64,000 nucleotides of DNA from Cladorhizidae sp. MBARI D1340-BT2 (GCA_028752905.1 JAQNBH010000009.1:32097442-32161441), one strand, 5' to 3'. Positions 24,201 to 41,289 are shown, counted from the first letter of the stretch. The notes: generated from the sequence alone by a model not told the origin. Translations and numbers: made by a program.

Positions 24201-27200
24201 GTATCTCAGAAGCCACCCCCACTTCTGGCGGTGTCACGGACACCAGGTAGAGAAATGAGGCAAGTTTCAGCTTCACACTTCCCTGAAGCATAGCTTCTAA
24301 ATTTTCTAACTGGCGTCATTGGCATGCAGCGGTGAGGTTGGGGTCACCCAGGAGATGCTCTAGGTAAGGTGTGAATTGCCCAAATGTTGCTCTCAGATAT
24401 GCGGAAAGGTTCCAGCAATGGTTGCTAGTGCTAGAACAAACTCGGGGGAATAAATACCGTTGGGAATAGAGCAATGAGAAATTTATCTGGCTCCTTAATA
24501 GGTCCATGTTAACAACTGACAAGTGTTAACAATGCAACAATTAGCAATGGAGTGATAATGCAAACAAAAACAACCCCCCCCACTCATGCCTCGGCTCTAG
24601 AACTCACATTGGCAGCTTCCTAAGTGTCAAATGTGGTTTCAGCTGCTATTAGGACTCCCAGTGTGCCTTTGCTAAGGCAGGAACCAAAAATGTAGAAAGT
24701 GTGAAAAAGCCTAGAGTGTTCAAGGAGTTGTTTCTGTCTATCCCAATAGCATAACTTGATACGACTCCGAAGGATGTCTACAACACTTTTTTATGGTAGA
24801 CTACATCATTTGGTAAGGATCATCAATGAATAATTGCATCGATGATGCAATCAAGCTAACGCATGCACGTGCTGTATTATAAGCAGAACAAATAACCTGC
24901 GCTCAGTCTAGTTGGCACTCCTGGACAAACAAACAGTTACCAAGTCCAAGGGAGGCTGTAGCAGATCCTTTACCAATAGTGTAGTTCTTCTGTGTCGCTA
25001 TAACAAGTTCTTGAGGCAGCTGTAGCTGTCTATATATGGCAGCTGTCAACAACAGCAACCAGACATGGCGGGTGCTGATATGGGTATATAGTGGACAACA
25101 ACCAGAAAGTGTTTAAAAGCCCTGGAGAGGCTGAAGCTCTGACTTGGTGTAAAAAAAATAAACAGAATAAAGAACTAACAAGGATTTGACCAAGACTAGA
25201 AAACGAAACCCACAATGACGACCCTTTACCACACATAACACAGTGAGTTAGGCTGGTAAAGGGTCTTCTAACTGGTTGTGGTCTACACGGGTACAGGCGG
25301 TTTCCTTTCAGGTCAATCAATGTTTGTAAACATTCTGGTTCAGGTTGTCTTTTGGCCTGACTGTCTCGAGAGTGCAGGGAAACTGATACATATATAGCTA
25401 TGGTCTCACTTGGTCGGGGCAAAGGTACATGCCCTTTGAACCCATGCCTTTGAACCTTATTTATAATACATAAATTGTACCATAATGGATAGCACTATTA
25501 TACACATTACAGCACAATACATAAATGGTAGCACTATTATACACGTTACAGCACAATACATAATGGTAGCCTATTATACATGCCACAGCACAATACTTAA
25601 ATGGTAGCTATTATACATGTCACAGCACAATACATAAATGCTAACTATTATACATGTCACAGCACAATACATAAATGCTAGCACTATTATACATGTCACA
25701 GCACAATACATAAATGCTAACTATTATACATGTCACAGCACAATACATAAATGGTAGCACTATTATACATGTCACAGCATAATACATAAATGGTAGACTA
25801 TTATACATGTCACAGCACAATACATAAATGCTAACTATTATACATGTCACAGCACAATACATAAATGCTAACTATTATATATGTCACAGCACAATACATA
25901 AATGGTAGCACTATTATACATGTCACAGCACAATACATAAATGGTAGACTATTATACATGTCACAGCACAATACATAAATGGTAGTACTATTATACATGT
26001 CACAGCACAATACATAAATGGTAGCATTATTATACATGTCACAGCACAATACATAAATGCTAGCACTATTAGACATGTCACAGCACAATACATAAATGCT
26101 AACTATTATACATGTCACAGCACAATACATAAATGGTAGCACTATTATACATGTCACAGCACAATACATAAATGGTAGCACTATTATACATGTCACAGCA
26201 CAATACATAAATGGTAGCACTATTATACATGTCACAGCACAATACATAAATGGTAGAACTATTATACATGTAACAGCACAATACATAAATGCTAACTATT
26301 ACACATGTCACAGCACAATACATAAATGGTAGCACTATTATACATGTCACAGCACAATACATACATGGTAGCACTATTATACATGTCACAGCACAATACA
26401 TAAATGCTAGCACTATTATACATGTCACAGCACAATACATAAATGCTAACTATTATACATGTCACAGCACAATACATAAATGGTAGCACTATTATACATG
26501 TCACAGCACAATACATAAATGGTAGCACTATTATACATGTCACAGCACAATACATAAATGGTACCATTATTATACATGTCACAGCACAATACATAAATGG
26601 TAGTACTATTATACATGTCACAGCACAATACATAAATGGTAGCACTATTATACATGTCACAGCACAATACATAAATGGTAGCACTATTATACATGTCACA
26701 GCACAATACATAAATGGTAGCACTATTATACATGTCACAGCACAATACATAAATGGTAGCACTATTATACACGTCACAGCACAATACATAAATGGTAGTA
26801 CTATTATACATGTCACAGCACAATACATAAATGCTAGCACTATTATACACGTCACAGCACAATACATAAATGGTAGTACTATTATACATGTCACAGCACA
26901 ATACATAAATGGTAGACTATTATACATGTCACAGCACAATACATAAATGCTAGCACTATTATACATGTCACAGCACAATACATAAATGCTAGCATTATTA
27001 TACATGTCACAGCACAATACATAAATGGTAGACTATTATACATGTCACAGCACAATACATAAATGGTAGACTATTATACATGTCACAGCACAATGCATAA
27101 ATGCTAGCACTATTATACATGTCACAGCACAATACATAAATGCTAGCATTATTATACATGCCACAGCACAATACATAAATACTAACTATTATACATGTCA

Positions 27201-30200
27201 CAGCACAATACATAAATGGTAGTACTATTATAAATGTTACAGCACAATACATAAATGCTAGTACTATTATACATGTCACAGCACAATACATAAATGCTAG
27301 CACTATTATACATGTCACAGCACAATACATAAATGGTAGCACTATTATACATGTCACAGCACAATACATAAATGGTAGTACTATTATACATGTCACAGCA
27401 CAATACATAAATGGTAGACTATTATACATGCCACAGCACAATACATAAATGCTAACTATTATACATGTCACAGCACAATACATAAATGCTAACTATTATA
27501 CATGTCACAGCACAATACATAAATGGTAGTACTATTATAAATGTCACAGCACAATACATAAATGATAGTACTATTATACATGTCACAGCACAATACATAA
27601 ATGCTAGCACTATTATACATGTCACAGCATAATACATAAATGCTAACTATTATACATGTCACAGCACAATACATAAATGGTAGCACTATTATACATGTCA
27701 TAGCACAATACATAAATGATAACACTATTATACATGTCACAGCACAATACATAAATGGTAGCACTATTATACATGTCACAGCACAATACATAAATGGTAG
27801 ACTATTATACATGTCACAGCACAATACATAAATGGTAGCACTATTATACATGTCACAGCACAATACATAAATGGTAGCACTATTATACATGTCACAGCAC
27901 AATACATAAATGGTAGCACTATTATACATGTCACAGCACAATACATAAATGGTAGCACTATTATACATGTCACTATTATACATGTCACAGCACAATACAT
28001 AAATGGTAGCCTATTATACATGTCACAGCACAATACATAAATGGTAGACTATTATACACGTCACAGCACAATACATAAATGGTAGCACTATTATACATGT
28101 CACAGCACAATACATAAATGGTAGCACTATTATACATGTCACAGCACAATACATAAATGCTAACACTATTATACATGTCACAGCACAATACATAAATGGT
28201 AGCATTATTATACATGTCACAGCACAATACATAAATGGTAGCACTATTATACATGTCACAGCACAATACATAAATGCTAACACTATTATACATGTCACAG
28301 CACAATACATAAATGGTAGCACTATTATACATGTCACAGCACAATACATAAATGGTAGACTATTATACATGTCACAGCACAATACATAAATGGTAGTACT
28401 ATTATACATGTCACAGCACAATACATAAATGGTAGCACTATTATACATGTCACAGCACAATACATAAATGGTAGCACTATTATACATGTCACAGCACAAT
28501 ACATAAATGGTAGTACTATTATACATGTCACAGCACAATACATAAATGGTAGCACTATTATACATGTCACAGCACAATACATAAATGGTAGCACTATTAT
28601 ACATGTCACAGCACAATACATAAATGGTAGCAGTATTATACATGTCACAGCACAATACATAAATGGTAGCACTATTATACATGTCACAGCACAATACATA
28701 AATGGTAGCACTATTAGACATGTCACAGCACAATACATAAATGGTAGCACTATTATACATGTCACAGCACAATACATAAATGGTAGACTATTATACATGT
28801 CACAGCACAATACATAAATGGTAGACTATTATACATGTCACAGCACAATACATAAATGGTAGCACTATTAGACATGTCACAGCACAATACATAAATGGTA
28901 GCACTATTATACATGTCACAGCACAATACATAAATGGTAGCACTATTATACATGTCACAGCACAATACATAAATGGTAGCACTATTATACATGTCACAGC
29001 ACAATACATAAATGGTAGCCTATTATACATGTCACAGCACAATACATAAATGGTAGCATTATTATACATGTCACAGCACAATACATAAATGCTAGCACTA
29101 TTATACATGTCACAGCACAATACATAAATGGTAGCCTATTATACATGTCACAGCACAATACATAAATGGTAGCCTATTATACATGTCACAGCACAATACA
29201 TAAATGGTAGCACTATTATACATGTCACAGCACAATACATAAATGGTAGACTATTATACATGTCACAGCACAATACATAAATGGTAGCACTATTATACAT
29301 GTCACAGCACAATACATAAATGGTAGACTATTATACATGTCACAGCACAATACATAAATGGTAGCACTATTAGACATGTCACAGCACAATACATAAATGC
29401 TAACACTATTATACATGTCACAGCACAATACATAAATGGTAGCACTATTATACATGTCACAGCACAATACATAAATGGTAGCACTATTATACATGTCACA
29501 GCACAATACATAAATGGTAGCCTATTATACATGTCACAGCACAATACATAAATGGTAGCATTATTATACATGTCACAGCACAATACATAAATGCTAGCAC
29601 TATTATACATGTCACAGCACAATACATAAATGGTAGCTTATTATACATGTCACAGCACAATACATAAATGGTAGCCTATTATACATGTCACAGCACAATA
29701 CATAAATGGTAGCAGTATTATACATGTCACAGCACAATACATAAATGCTAGCACTATTATACATGTCACAGCACAATACATAAATGGTAGCACTATTATA
29801 CATGTCACAGCACAATACATAAATGCTAGCACTATTATACATGTCACAGCACAATACATAAATGGTAGCACTATTATACATGTCACAGCACAATACATAA
29901 ATGGTAGTACTATTATACATGTCACAGCACAATACATAAATGGTAGCACTATTATACATGTCACAGCACAATACATAAATGGTACCATTATTATACATGT
30001 CACAGCACAATACATAAATGGTAGCACTATTATACATGTCACAGCACAATACATAAATGGTAGCATTATTATACATGTCACAGCACAATACATAAATGGT
30101 AGACTATTATACATGTCACAGCACAATACATAAATGCTAGCACTATTATACATGTCACAGCACAATACATAAATGGTAGTACTATTATACATGTCACAGC

Positions 30201-31465
30201 ACAATACATAAATGGTAGCACTATTATACATGTCACAGCACAATACATAAATGATAGCACTATTATACATGTCACAGCACAATACATAAATGGTAGCACT
30301 ATTATACATGTCACAGCATAATACATAAATGGTAGCCTATTATACATGTCACAGCACAATACATAAATGGTAGACTATTATACATGTCACAGCACAATAC
30401 ATAAATGGTAGCAGTATTATACATGTCACAGCACAATACATAAATGGTAGCACTATTATACATGTCACAGCACAATACATAAATGGTAGCAGTATTATAC
30501 ATGTCACAGCACAATACATAAATGGTAGCATTATTATACATGTCACAGCACAATACATAAATGGTAGCAGTATTATACATGTCACAGCACAATACATAAA
30601 TGGTAGCACTATTAGACATGTCACAGCACAATACATAAATGGTAGCACTATTATACATGTCACAGCACAATACATAAATGGTAGCACTATTATACATGTC
30701 ACAGCACAATACATAAATGGTAGCACTATTATACATGTCACAGCACAATACATAAATGGTAGCAGTATTATACATGTCACAGCACAATACATAAATGCTA
30801 GCACTATTAGACATGTCACAGCACAATACATAAATGGTAGCACTACTATTAAATCTCGTACCCAATACATAAAACATAGCAGGGTTCAGTATGACTATGA
30901 TTAATTCATAAACCACTGGTGTGAAGTTCGAGACAAAGCCCCCCCCCCCCCCAAGCTTCTCCTAATGAGCTATTTAATTAATCCATTTATTTTAACACCC
31001 ACAGCATTAACTGATGGCTACTTGTGGAAACTGAAATGTCCAGCCTTCATACCAGCTCGGTTCTTAACGGTGCTGGCCGGCATCTTCTTCATCTTGCTGG
31101 GCCTGTACTGGTTGCTGCTGTGGTGGTGGAACAGGTACTACCAGAGCTCCATGCAGGCCCACCACAAGAGCTTCTCTGTCATGGCCCTTCTCTGGTGGTC
31201 TCTGTGCATCTACTTCACTATAGTGGCTACTGCTCTGGCAACTCAAATATTCCAGTTCAGGGACATCACCCTCTCCACCGGAGTTTCCAAGAACGACAAT
31301 TACGTAGACTGTGGCAGCCATTCCGACCCCAGCAGTTCCAAGAGTGATGTCATTCATGTGCCCAACAACTTAGTACCGTTGTGGGCCCTGTGCACCATGC
31401 TAGCGCTGCTGCTGGTGAATGTATGTGTGTTCATAGCTAACGCCATTACTCTGTGCAGAATATAG
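256..31465 (+). CDS. 4TM-A: four-pass membrane protein, unrecognised family (4 exons)
   Basis: Four exons (256-286, 863-1087, 14615-14680, 31005-31465) join in frame to 783 nt, or 260 aa. All three introns are phase 1 with GT..AG ends. The first 85 residues are hydrophilic and end in a basic, conserved juxtamembrane stretch (DRRNEFYSLKRF). Hydrophobic segments lie near residues 88-107, 127-149, 164-187 and 230-255. A loop of about 40 residues between TM3 and TM4 contains Cys. Positive charge before TM1 suggests that both termini are cytosolic and the TM3-TM4 loop is outside (inference). Conserved motifs shared with 4TM-B are CPxxxPAR before TM2, ALLWW in TM3 and VPNNxVPLWAL before TM4. I do not recognise the family, and no function is assigned. 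Introns 2 (13.5 kb) and 3 (16.3 kb) are mostly tandem repeats. The gene ends tail-to-tail with the minus-strand gene whose stop is at 31705. Confidence 0.82.
287..862 (+). other. 4TM-A intron 1
   Basis: This 576-nt intron is AT-rich and runs from donor GTATGT to the acceptor AG at 861-862, whose polypyrimidine tract is weak. Open frames within it are short and low in complexity. I see no gene or repeat array. Confidence 0.6.
863..1087 (+). CDS. 4TM-A exon 2 (cytosolic N-terminal region)
   Basis: The exon is 225 nt. The acceptor at 861-862 gives G|AG (Glu) with exon 1; shifting it by two bases would create an early stop. It ends A|GTAAGT at 1087/1088. The C-terminal part (RRNEFYSLKRFI..LGIPNAPA) aligns residue by residue with the end of 4TM-B exon 2. 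Confidence 0.8.
1088..1380 (+). other. start of 4TM-A intron 2, unique sequence
   Basis: These are about 290 bases of unique intronic sequence between the donor of exon 2 and the first tandem array. Short open frames on both strands have no splice or homology support. Confidence 0.5.
1381..2783. repeat. 44-bp minisatellite, about 31 copies
   Basis: The unit is 44 bp, built from GTGTAGCACGGGGTCTATAA and ATGTATGCACATTCTTGGAG plus AGCA. The first few copies are shorter or divergent (TTTGCAGAGAG variants), and one copy near 2258 has lost two bases. Later copies are nearly identical, differing mainly at AGCA versus GTGG and GGAG versus GCAG. It lies in intron 2 of 4TM-A. Confidence 0.95.
2784..4430. 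other. unique spacer in 4TM-A intron 2 with GT-rich stretch
   Basis: This is unique sequence between two minisatellites. A (GT)n-rich microsatellite lies at about 3100-3180. No open frame here has splice sites and a protein-like composition; the longest are about 70 residues. Confidence 0.5.
4431..12510. repeat. 31-bp minisatellite, about 260 copies, 8.1 kb
   Basis: The 31-bp unit reads GTGAGCACTGCTAGC, then ATAGTGTTTGCATTAG. Variation is concentrated at two places: GCACT / GCTCT / GTTCT / AACTC before the CTAGC core, and CACAG versus CATAG after it. Three truncated monomers (GCATTATGCTAGCAC) occur near 5794, 8231 and 9554 in the same flanking monomer order, showing that blocks of the array were duplicated. 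The last copies (from about 12440) are divergent (GTATGCATTAG). The array fills most of intron 2 of 4TM-A and has no coding capacity. Confidence 0.97.
12511..13445. other. unique spacer in 4TM-A intron 2
   Basis: This is unique, AT-rich intronic sequence between the 31-bp and 17-bp arrays. Two minus-strand frames of about 62 codons lack splice support. No feature is identified. Confidence 0.5.
13446..13950. repeat. 17-bp array of acceptor-like units, about 29 copies
   Basis: The unit is 17 bp: TTCTCTTACTCAGCAGC, with CTGCACATACTCAGCAG variants. Each unit is a short pyrimidine run followed by CAG, resembling a 3' splice site. The array is on the sense strand of intron 2, about 670 bp before the real acceptor of exon 3. 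It is free of stops in two frames (Leu/Ser/Gln-rich peptides), which follows from composition and is not evidence of coding. Confidence 0.93.
13951..14614. other. end of 4TM-A intron 2
   Basis: Unique intronic sequence ends in a strong pyrimidine tract and the acceptor CTACAG at 14614. No other feature is seen. Confidence 0.55.
14615..14680 (+). CDS. 4TM-A exon 3 (TM1)
   Basis: The exon is 66 nt, with acceptor CTACAG| and donor A|GTAAGC, phase 1 at both ends. It encodes TCAAIPFYAMLFIWGVLLVG followed by IS, the first membrane span. 4TM-B has an exon of exactly the same length encoding a closely similar span (shared AIPFY and LFIWGV). Confidence 0.85.
14720..16637. repeat. 20-bp minisatellite, about 97 copies
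   Basis: The unit is CATTAACTATGCATGCACAT (20 bp), with an 18-bp form lacking TA and variants with CGCAC or TGCAT. It begins only about 40 bases after the donor of 4TM-A exon 3. The unit contains the self-complementary cores ATGCAT and GCATGC, so it alternates purine and pyrimidine over much of its length. Blocks of several monomers recur at about 270-bp spacing (16165 and 16435). Confidence 0.95.
16638..17636. other. unique spacer in 4TM-A intron 3
   Basis: This is non-repetitive AT-rich intronic sequence. No supported exon or mobile element is seen. Confidence 0.5.
17637..18957. repeat. 1.3-kb TAC/TAT/TCC trinucleotide tract
   Basis: This is an imperfect trinucleotide tract of TAC, TAT and occasional TCC triplets, with short blocks repeated in the same order (for example near 18480 and 18720). 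On the minus strand it reads as a 367-codon frame of Ser/Asn/Arg runs, an artefact of the period-3 repeat. It lies within intron 3 of 4TM-A. Confidence 0.95.
19083..19362. repeat. 69-bp tandem repeat, 4 copies, open on both strands
   Basis: There are four copies of a 69-bp unit (23 codons) with only a few substitutions. Because 69 is a multiple of three, the frame is kept. The plus strand reads VVTVVATSYETTASQCRAE per unit, and two minus-strand frames are also open. The surrounding plus frame runs from 19034 to 19705. It lies in intron 3 of 4TM-A. Whether any strand is translated cannot be told. Confidence 0.9.
19388..19537 (+). CDS. candidate 50-codon exon in 4TM-A intron 3
   Basis: An ATG directly after the 69-bp repeats opens 50 codons of non-repetitive, protein-like sequence (MARQNQQNPRDIVLDSNDII, then CWLRTDLSIS..), followed by a possible donor AAA|GTGAGC at 19538. 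No acceptor partner could be placed. It may be a nested exon, an alternative exon or chance. I do not recognise it. Confidence 0.18.
20059..20073 (+). repeat. left TIR of the hAT element
   Basis: CAGGGTTGTATACAG pairs with the reverse complement of 23482-23496 at 12 of 15 positions. The flanking 7 bp, GTGGTGG at 20052-20058, recur immediately after the right end. Confidence 0.75.
20702..21106 (+). promoter_or_regulatory. triplicated E-box leader of the transposase gene
   Basis: Three direct repeats of about 116-138 bp start near 20737, 20875 and 20991. Each contains the palindromic E-box CACGTG (20750-20755, 20888-20893, 21004-21009), a pyrimidine-rich block and AACTCAGTCCATTATGTCAT. The first copy also forms a hairpin: AAAGGAGAGCATGTG upstream pairs with CACGTGCTCTCCTTT. 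This block lies directly before the TATA box of the transposase, so it is probably an enhancer or a transposase-binding region. That role is inference. Confidence 0.6.
21110..21117 (+). promoter_or_regulatory. TATA box of the hAT transposase gene
   Basis: TATAAAAG lies 34 bp before the transposase ATG at 21151 and just after the third E-box repeat. The spacing would leave a very short 5' leader. There is no competing ATG between it and the start. Confidence 0.55.
21151..23340 (+). CDS. hAT transposase (ZNF862/ZBED-like), 729 aa, intact
   Basis: The protein is an uninterrupted 729-aa frame. It starts MDIRSYF, a short motif common at the N-terminus of this transposase type, then a Ser-rich disordered tract to about residue 65. 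A BED/TTF-type zinc finger follows, with likely ligands C86, C89, H119 and H125. The RNase H-like core shows SLMADECTDVTNVEELSVF (first catalytic Asp) and VGLGFDGAATFSG (second Asp), then a HCHCHLLQLA stretch typical of the family. The C-terminal hAT dimerisation region reads SIPVSTASVERSFSQMK, carrying the conserved Glu. Full length and key residues suggest the enzyme could act in cut-and-paste transposition. No intron is needed. It is the only gene inside the element. Confidence 0.9.
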   Translation: MDIRSYFASTSQASSHANSSDSEDSRTDSSEHVEASSPSLSPPPSKKSKQNKHRSSVSTKRKYSKSWEKDFSWLYYDEDSDGGAFCKVCKQSGLQRTGGVWVTQPCRNWKKAVEKMKAHARSDFHIHATQALFAAKGAAKGGTVVQQLQNVLARNRAQNRAAVKCLILLTHFLTKEQVAHSTKFEKLVDVVVRCGSQHLKQFLETAPRNAVYTSRVAVVEFIESLGTWVEESILKRLQKAPMYSLMADECTDVTNVEELSVFCRWEEDGVPVECFLELIPLKKADAETIYSNLIDCLKKKGLQVGRIVGLGFDGAATFSGRKTGVQARIKKHTPHALFIHCHCHLLQLACVQAANKTPGIAHVYRTLTTLWKHFRNSPKRAECLKEVQHVLELPEMKVIKPSDTCWLAHERCVKAVKASYSAIVITIRNIYETSHEPEALGIHGALCKLSTIAAIYLLDFTLPQVAKLSKALQAEQLDLSLISFLVDATVKSLDDAVLPGANWVLELLENVEDLKSSTKVSIDADKILSFQNVVGKPFVADLKANITSRFSSSNAVVSALSIFDPRKVPKPDSVSFPTYGDTSVEKLIAHYGEDRDAETLDGEETVKTAMISTEILTEWKTFRQLLVKQPRDTTASQLKELVSNDMLKAMFPNLHKIASICLSIPVSTASVERSFSQMKMIKTRLRNSLSDCSLSHLMRIAIEAPEVLSESDLEEIVDVWQRKPRRTSV
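23482..23496 (-). repeat. right TIR of the hAT element
   Basis: CTAAATACACCCCTG is the inverted counterpart of the left end. GTGGTGG follows it directly at 23497-23503, duplicating the left flank. Just inside is a dense C/G-rich subterminal block (23430-23480). Confidence 0.75.
23690..23885. repeat. 19-bp short tandem repeat, about 10 copies
   Basis: About ten imperfect units of CATGGTGTGACCTACATGT, with variants (TTACATGT, CTCTATGT, one unit with a short insertion). It lies between the hAT element and the 39-bp array in intron 3 of 4TM-A. Confidence 0.85.
24196..24309 (-). CDS. candidate nested exon, unknown protein
   Basis: On the minus strand, exactly 38 codons lie between a possible acceptor GACGCCAG| and a good donor GAG|GTAAGG, phase 0 at both ends. 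The peptide (LENLEAMLQGSVKLKLASFL, then YLVSVTPPEVGVASEILE) looks protein-like. The frame upstream (24522-24316) is also open and protein-like but is cut by one TGA just before this segment. So it could be an exon of a nested gene or the remains of a broken one. No family is recognised. Confidence 0.25.
24523..25462. other. spacer in 4TM-A intron 3
   Basis: The stretch is unique apart from ACCCTTTACC-type motifs (24966 and the foldback at 25220-25265). A minus-strand frame of 130 codons overlaps the foldback and has no splice or family support. No gene is called. Confidence 0.4.
25220..25265. repeat. 46-bp foldback with GACCCTTTACC arms
   Basis: GACCCTTTACCA is followed after about 22 bases by its perfect inverse TGGTAAAGGGTC. 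The same arms bound a 55-bp foldback at 41236-41290, and related arms bound elements at 32252-32431 and 40749-41289. It is probably a tiny MITE or palindromic mobile unit. Confidence 0.6.
25463..30847. repeat. 39-bp minisatellite, about 139 copies, 5.4 kb
   Basis: The unit is 39 bp, CATGTCACAGCACAATACAT followed by AAATGGTAGCACTATTATA. Variants of 38 and 37 bp lack bases in GTAGCACT. The 39-bp forms keep frame, so the minus strand shows long runs of the 13-residue period MYNSATIYVLCCD, and the shorter variants switch frame. Blocks repeat at a higher order: the stretch around 28800-29120 recurs almost unchanged 502 bp later at 29302-29622. The array fills the end of intron 3 of 4TM-A, stopping about 160 bp before exon 4. 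Confidence 0.96.
31005..31465 (+). CDS. 4TM-A exon 4 (TM2-TM4 and stop)
   Basis: Acceptor CCCACAG| at 31004 joins in frame to exon 3 (A|CA = Thr). The exon encodes residues 108-260: the CPAFIPAR motif, TM2 (ending in LLLWWW), TM3 with ALLWW, a Cys-containing outer loop, VPNNLVPLWAL, TM4 and a short basic tail CRI before TAG. No clear AATAAA signal is visible downstream. Confidence 0.88.
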
Positions 31466-31704
31466 AACAACAAGACAAGCATATTATTTGTACGTGTACT
31501 GTACGGCATTTGGAGTGTGGCAATAATATACCAAGCAGCATTGTCATATCCATGCCTTAATAGGTTATAGCAAGGTTGAGATGGGTTTAAAAAGTACTTA
31601 CTCTTCTGAATACATATACCTGACTATGGGATGTGAATACAATACAGAATGTCACATGATTAAGGTTTGAGACAGCATGGGCCAATGGGTCTGCCCAGGG
31701 GTTA

Positions 31705-39232
<7,528 letters not shown>

Positions 39233-39296
39233 CTGGAGGGCAATAACAACATCAACAGAAGTGAAGGAAGACTTTCCAGATCCATAGCTAAGCATG

Positions 39297-39329
<33 letters not shown>

Positions 39330-39501
39330 CAAGGCAACGAGCACACAGATATACTTGATGTCAAAAGACAGCTTAATTAAAATGGTATAAAAATACCAGG
39401 GGGCAGGTGGGTACAGGGGGCAGGTGGGTATTACAAGTGGACGACAAAAAAAATATATATGTATATATATTATATATATATTTATATTATATATATGTAT
39501 A

Positions 39502-39642
39502 GGATAGCCTATTCAAAAGAGTGGGTTATACGCCTATGTAACCTCCGAGTTTGTGGTTACCACGAGGCGAAGCAGAGTGATGTAACCGCAAATGAGTAGG
39601 TTACACTGGCGCATAACCCGCAAGTGGAGTATAGGCTATCTT
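39502..39642. mobile_element. 141-bp foldback MITE
   Basis: The left end GGATAGCCTAT..GTGGGTTATACGCC pairs with the inverse of the right end, GCGTATAACCC-like..ATAGGCTATC, over most of its length, so the DNA could fold into one long hairpin. A further partial copy (GGTTATGCGCCTATGTAACC) follows near 39688-39710. There is no coding capacity. Confidence 0.6.
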
Positions 39643-40748
39643 ACTTATACTACATTGCGCATGCGCTAAACTACATGCGGTTAAAAGTGTAGGTTATGCG
39701 CCTATGTAACCTGTAACCTATAGTTATTAACCAATCAAATTAGCCACAGATCATGTGATGTAGTATAAATATATATATATGTTCATTCGTTGGTTTGCAT
39801 ACACTCATAAAAACCAGAATTCTTGCTCATTGTGTCTTGCATGGGAAAAGCATCTTCTCACGTCCTGCCAACTTGTTCCCTGTTCAAGATATGGTCGTCT
39901 TGTGATGTCATGACATGTTACCTTATGCTTTTAATGCTTGCACAGCGCGCACTCATCTACCAGTCGTCCCACTGCACATCATCCGATCTCACGTTGAATG
40001 AATGTCCAAGTCACTCTCTCAGTGGGACTTCCAAGAAAAGCAGCAGCTTCCCTGCGCCTATAGAGGAGAGCCTATTGGTGTTTGATGGTCTGGTACTTAA
40101 GCTTTTTTATGATATAAATTATGGAACAGTGTGCACGTTTTTTTGATCGACGAAACCGAGAGTGCCTTATGATGTTGAGAGGGTTAAGGCACTTGGAGCA
40201 CTTAAGAATACCTGTCAGAGATTTTACCTGCAAAGTTTAACCACCTGTGATTTAAATTGATTGGCCAGTATTAGTTGACACCTGCATGCAGTTGCTATGA
40301 TTACAGTCTAAACAAGTTCGACACCTCATTGTAAATTCATCTTCAAGGATTGTGTATCTATCCATCTACTTCCCCCGCCCCCACATATAACAATAGTTGT
40401 AATGTTTTACTATAGGAGGCAGATGCAATATTTCAAGCCAGATAGGAACTGAACTGCACCAGTGAACTGCACCAGTGAACAATCATTGTGTCAATCATTG
40501 TGTCGAAGACCCAAATCATTGATTGCAGTGACTAAAAGCAGTTTCGCGATACAGGGAAACAACTGAAAATAGGTAAAGGCCTTCATGACAAAAACCAAAA
40601 AAGGATAAAATCCGCTATGATTGGTTCCTGACTTGAAGAAAGCTGCTCGATGATAAAAATAATACTAAATAGCAAATATACACACTGGGTTGACTTGTCA
40701 AGGCAAGAAATGAAGCATTTACAAACGTAGACCACAAGCATTAATAAA
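39643..40748. other. intergenic, no supported gene
   Basis: AT-rich sequence. A plus-strand frame of 107 codons at 39823-40146 has no splice sites or recognised motif. Nothing else is identified. Confidence 0.4.
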
Positions 40749-41289
40749 ACCCTTTACCTATTAACAAAGCTTTTTTAAAACATATATATTTGGTGTTTAA
40801 AGTCCTCTAAATGTCTGTGTGGTCTACATTGGTAAATTCCCGATTCATTTCTTTTCTTGTCCTGATAAGTCATGTATTATATACTGTATCTTATATTCTA
40901 GGAGCTGCAGTTACTATTTACTTCCATCCAACCTATTACCAGCGCTTACTATTGGAAGAGCGATTCTGGGAGTTACTATTGATTGCAGTTGTGAAGGAGT
41001 TCAAGTAACATGTTTGGAGTTCTAATCATTTGGGTGCTCAAGGCTCAACCAGGCTGAGTACTGGTGCCGGAAAGCAGAAATCAAGGGTTCAATCCCAGCT
41101 GGTGCCCCCCCCCCCCAATTATCTTCAGTTCTCAGTTTATAAGCAATTATTCAGACATTTTTGTCCTGTACATACAGTATTTGATTGGCTTGTCAAGAAA
41201 GAGAGGAAACATGATCACAATGTGTAAAACTACAGGACCCTTTACCTTCTAACACCTGTATTTACACTTGGTATTCATAGGTAAAGGGT
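40749..41289. mobile_element. 541-bp element with ACCCTTTACCTAT TIRs, carrying a SINE-like insert
   Basis: ACCCTTTACCTAT at 40749-40761 is matched by its inverse ATAGGTAAAGGGT at 41277-41289. A second GACCCTTTACC at 41236-41246 makes a 55-bp foldback with the right arm. A tRNA-like SINE segment lies within. The outer pair may be one MITE or two neighbouring small foldbacks. Confidence 0.45.
41031..41116 (+). mobile_element. tRNA-derived SINE-like fragment
   Basis: The segment has a good B box (GGTTCAATCCC) and, about 40 bases upstream, a degenerate A-box-like sequence (GGCTCAACCAGGCTGAGTAC). The order matches tRNA-derived SINE heads (..GGAAAGCAGAAATCAAGGGT..). It lacks a proper acceptor stem, so it is not a functional tRNA. 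A C-run follows at about 41105-41117. Confidence 0.45.

Noticed and set aside
25641..30916. Many frames of the MYNSATIYVLCCD type
   Set aside because: 39-bp monomers keep frame by being a multiple of three, and all frames end where 38- or 37-bp monomers occur. They are repeat artefacts.
41031..41116. Functional tRNA gene
   Set aside because: A B box is present, but the A box is degenerate and the acceptor and anticodon stems do not pair. It fits a SINE head better.
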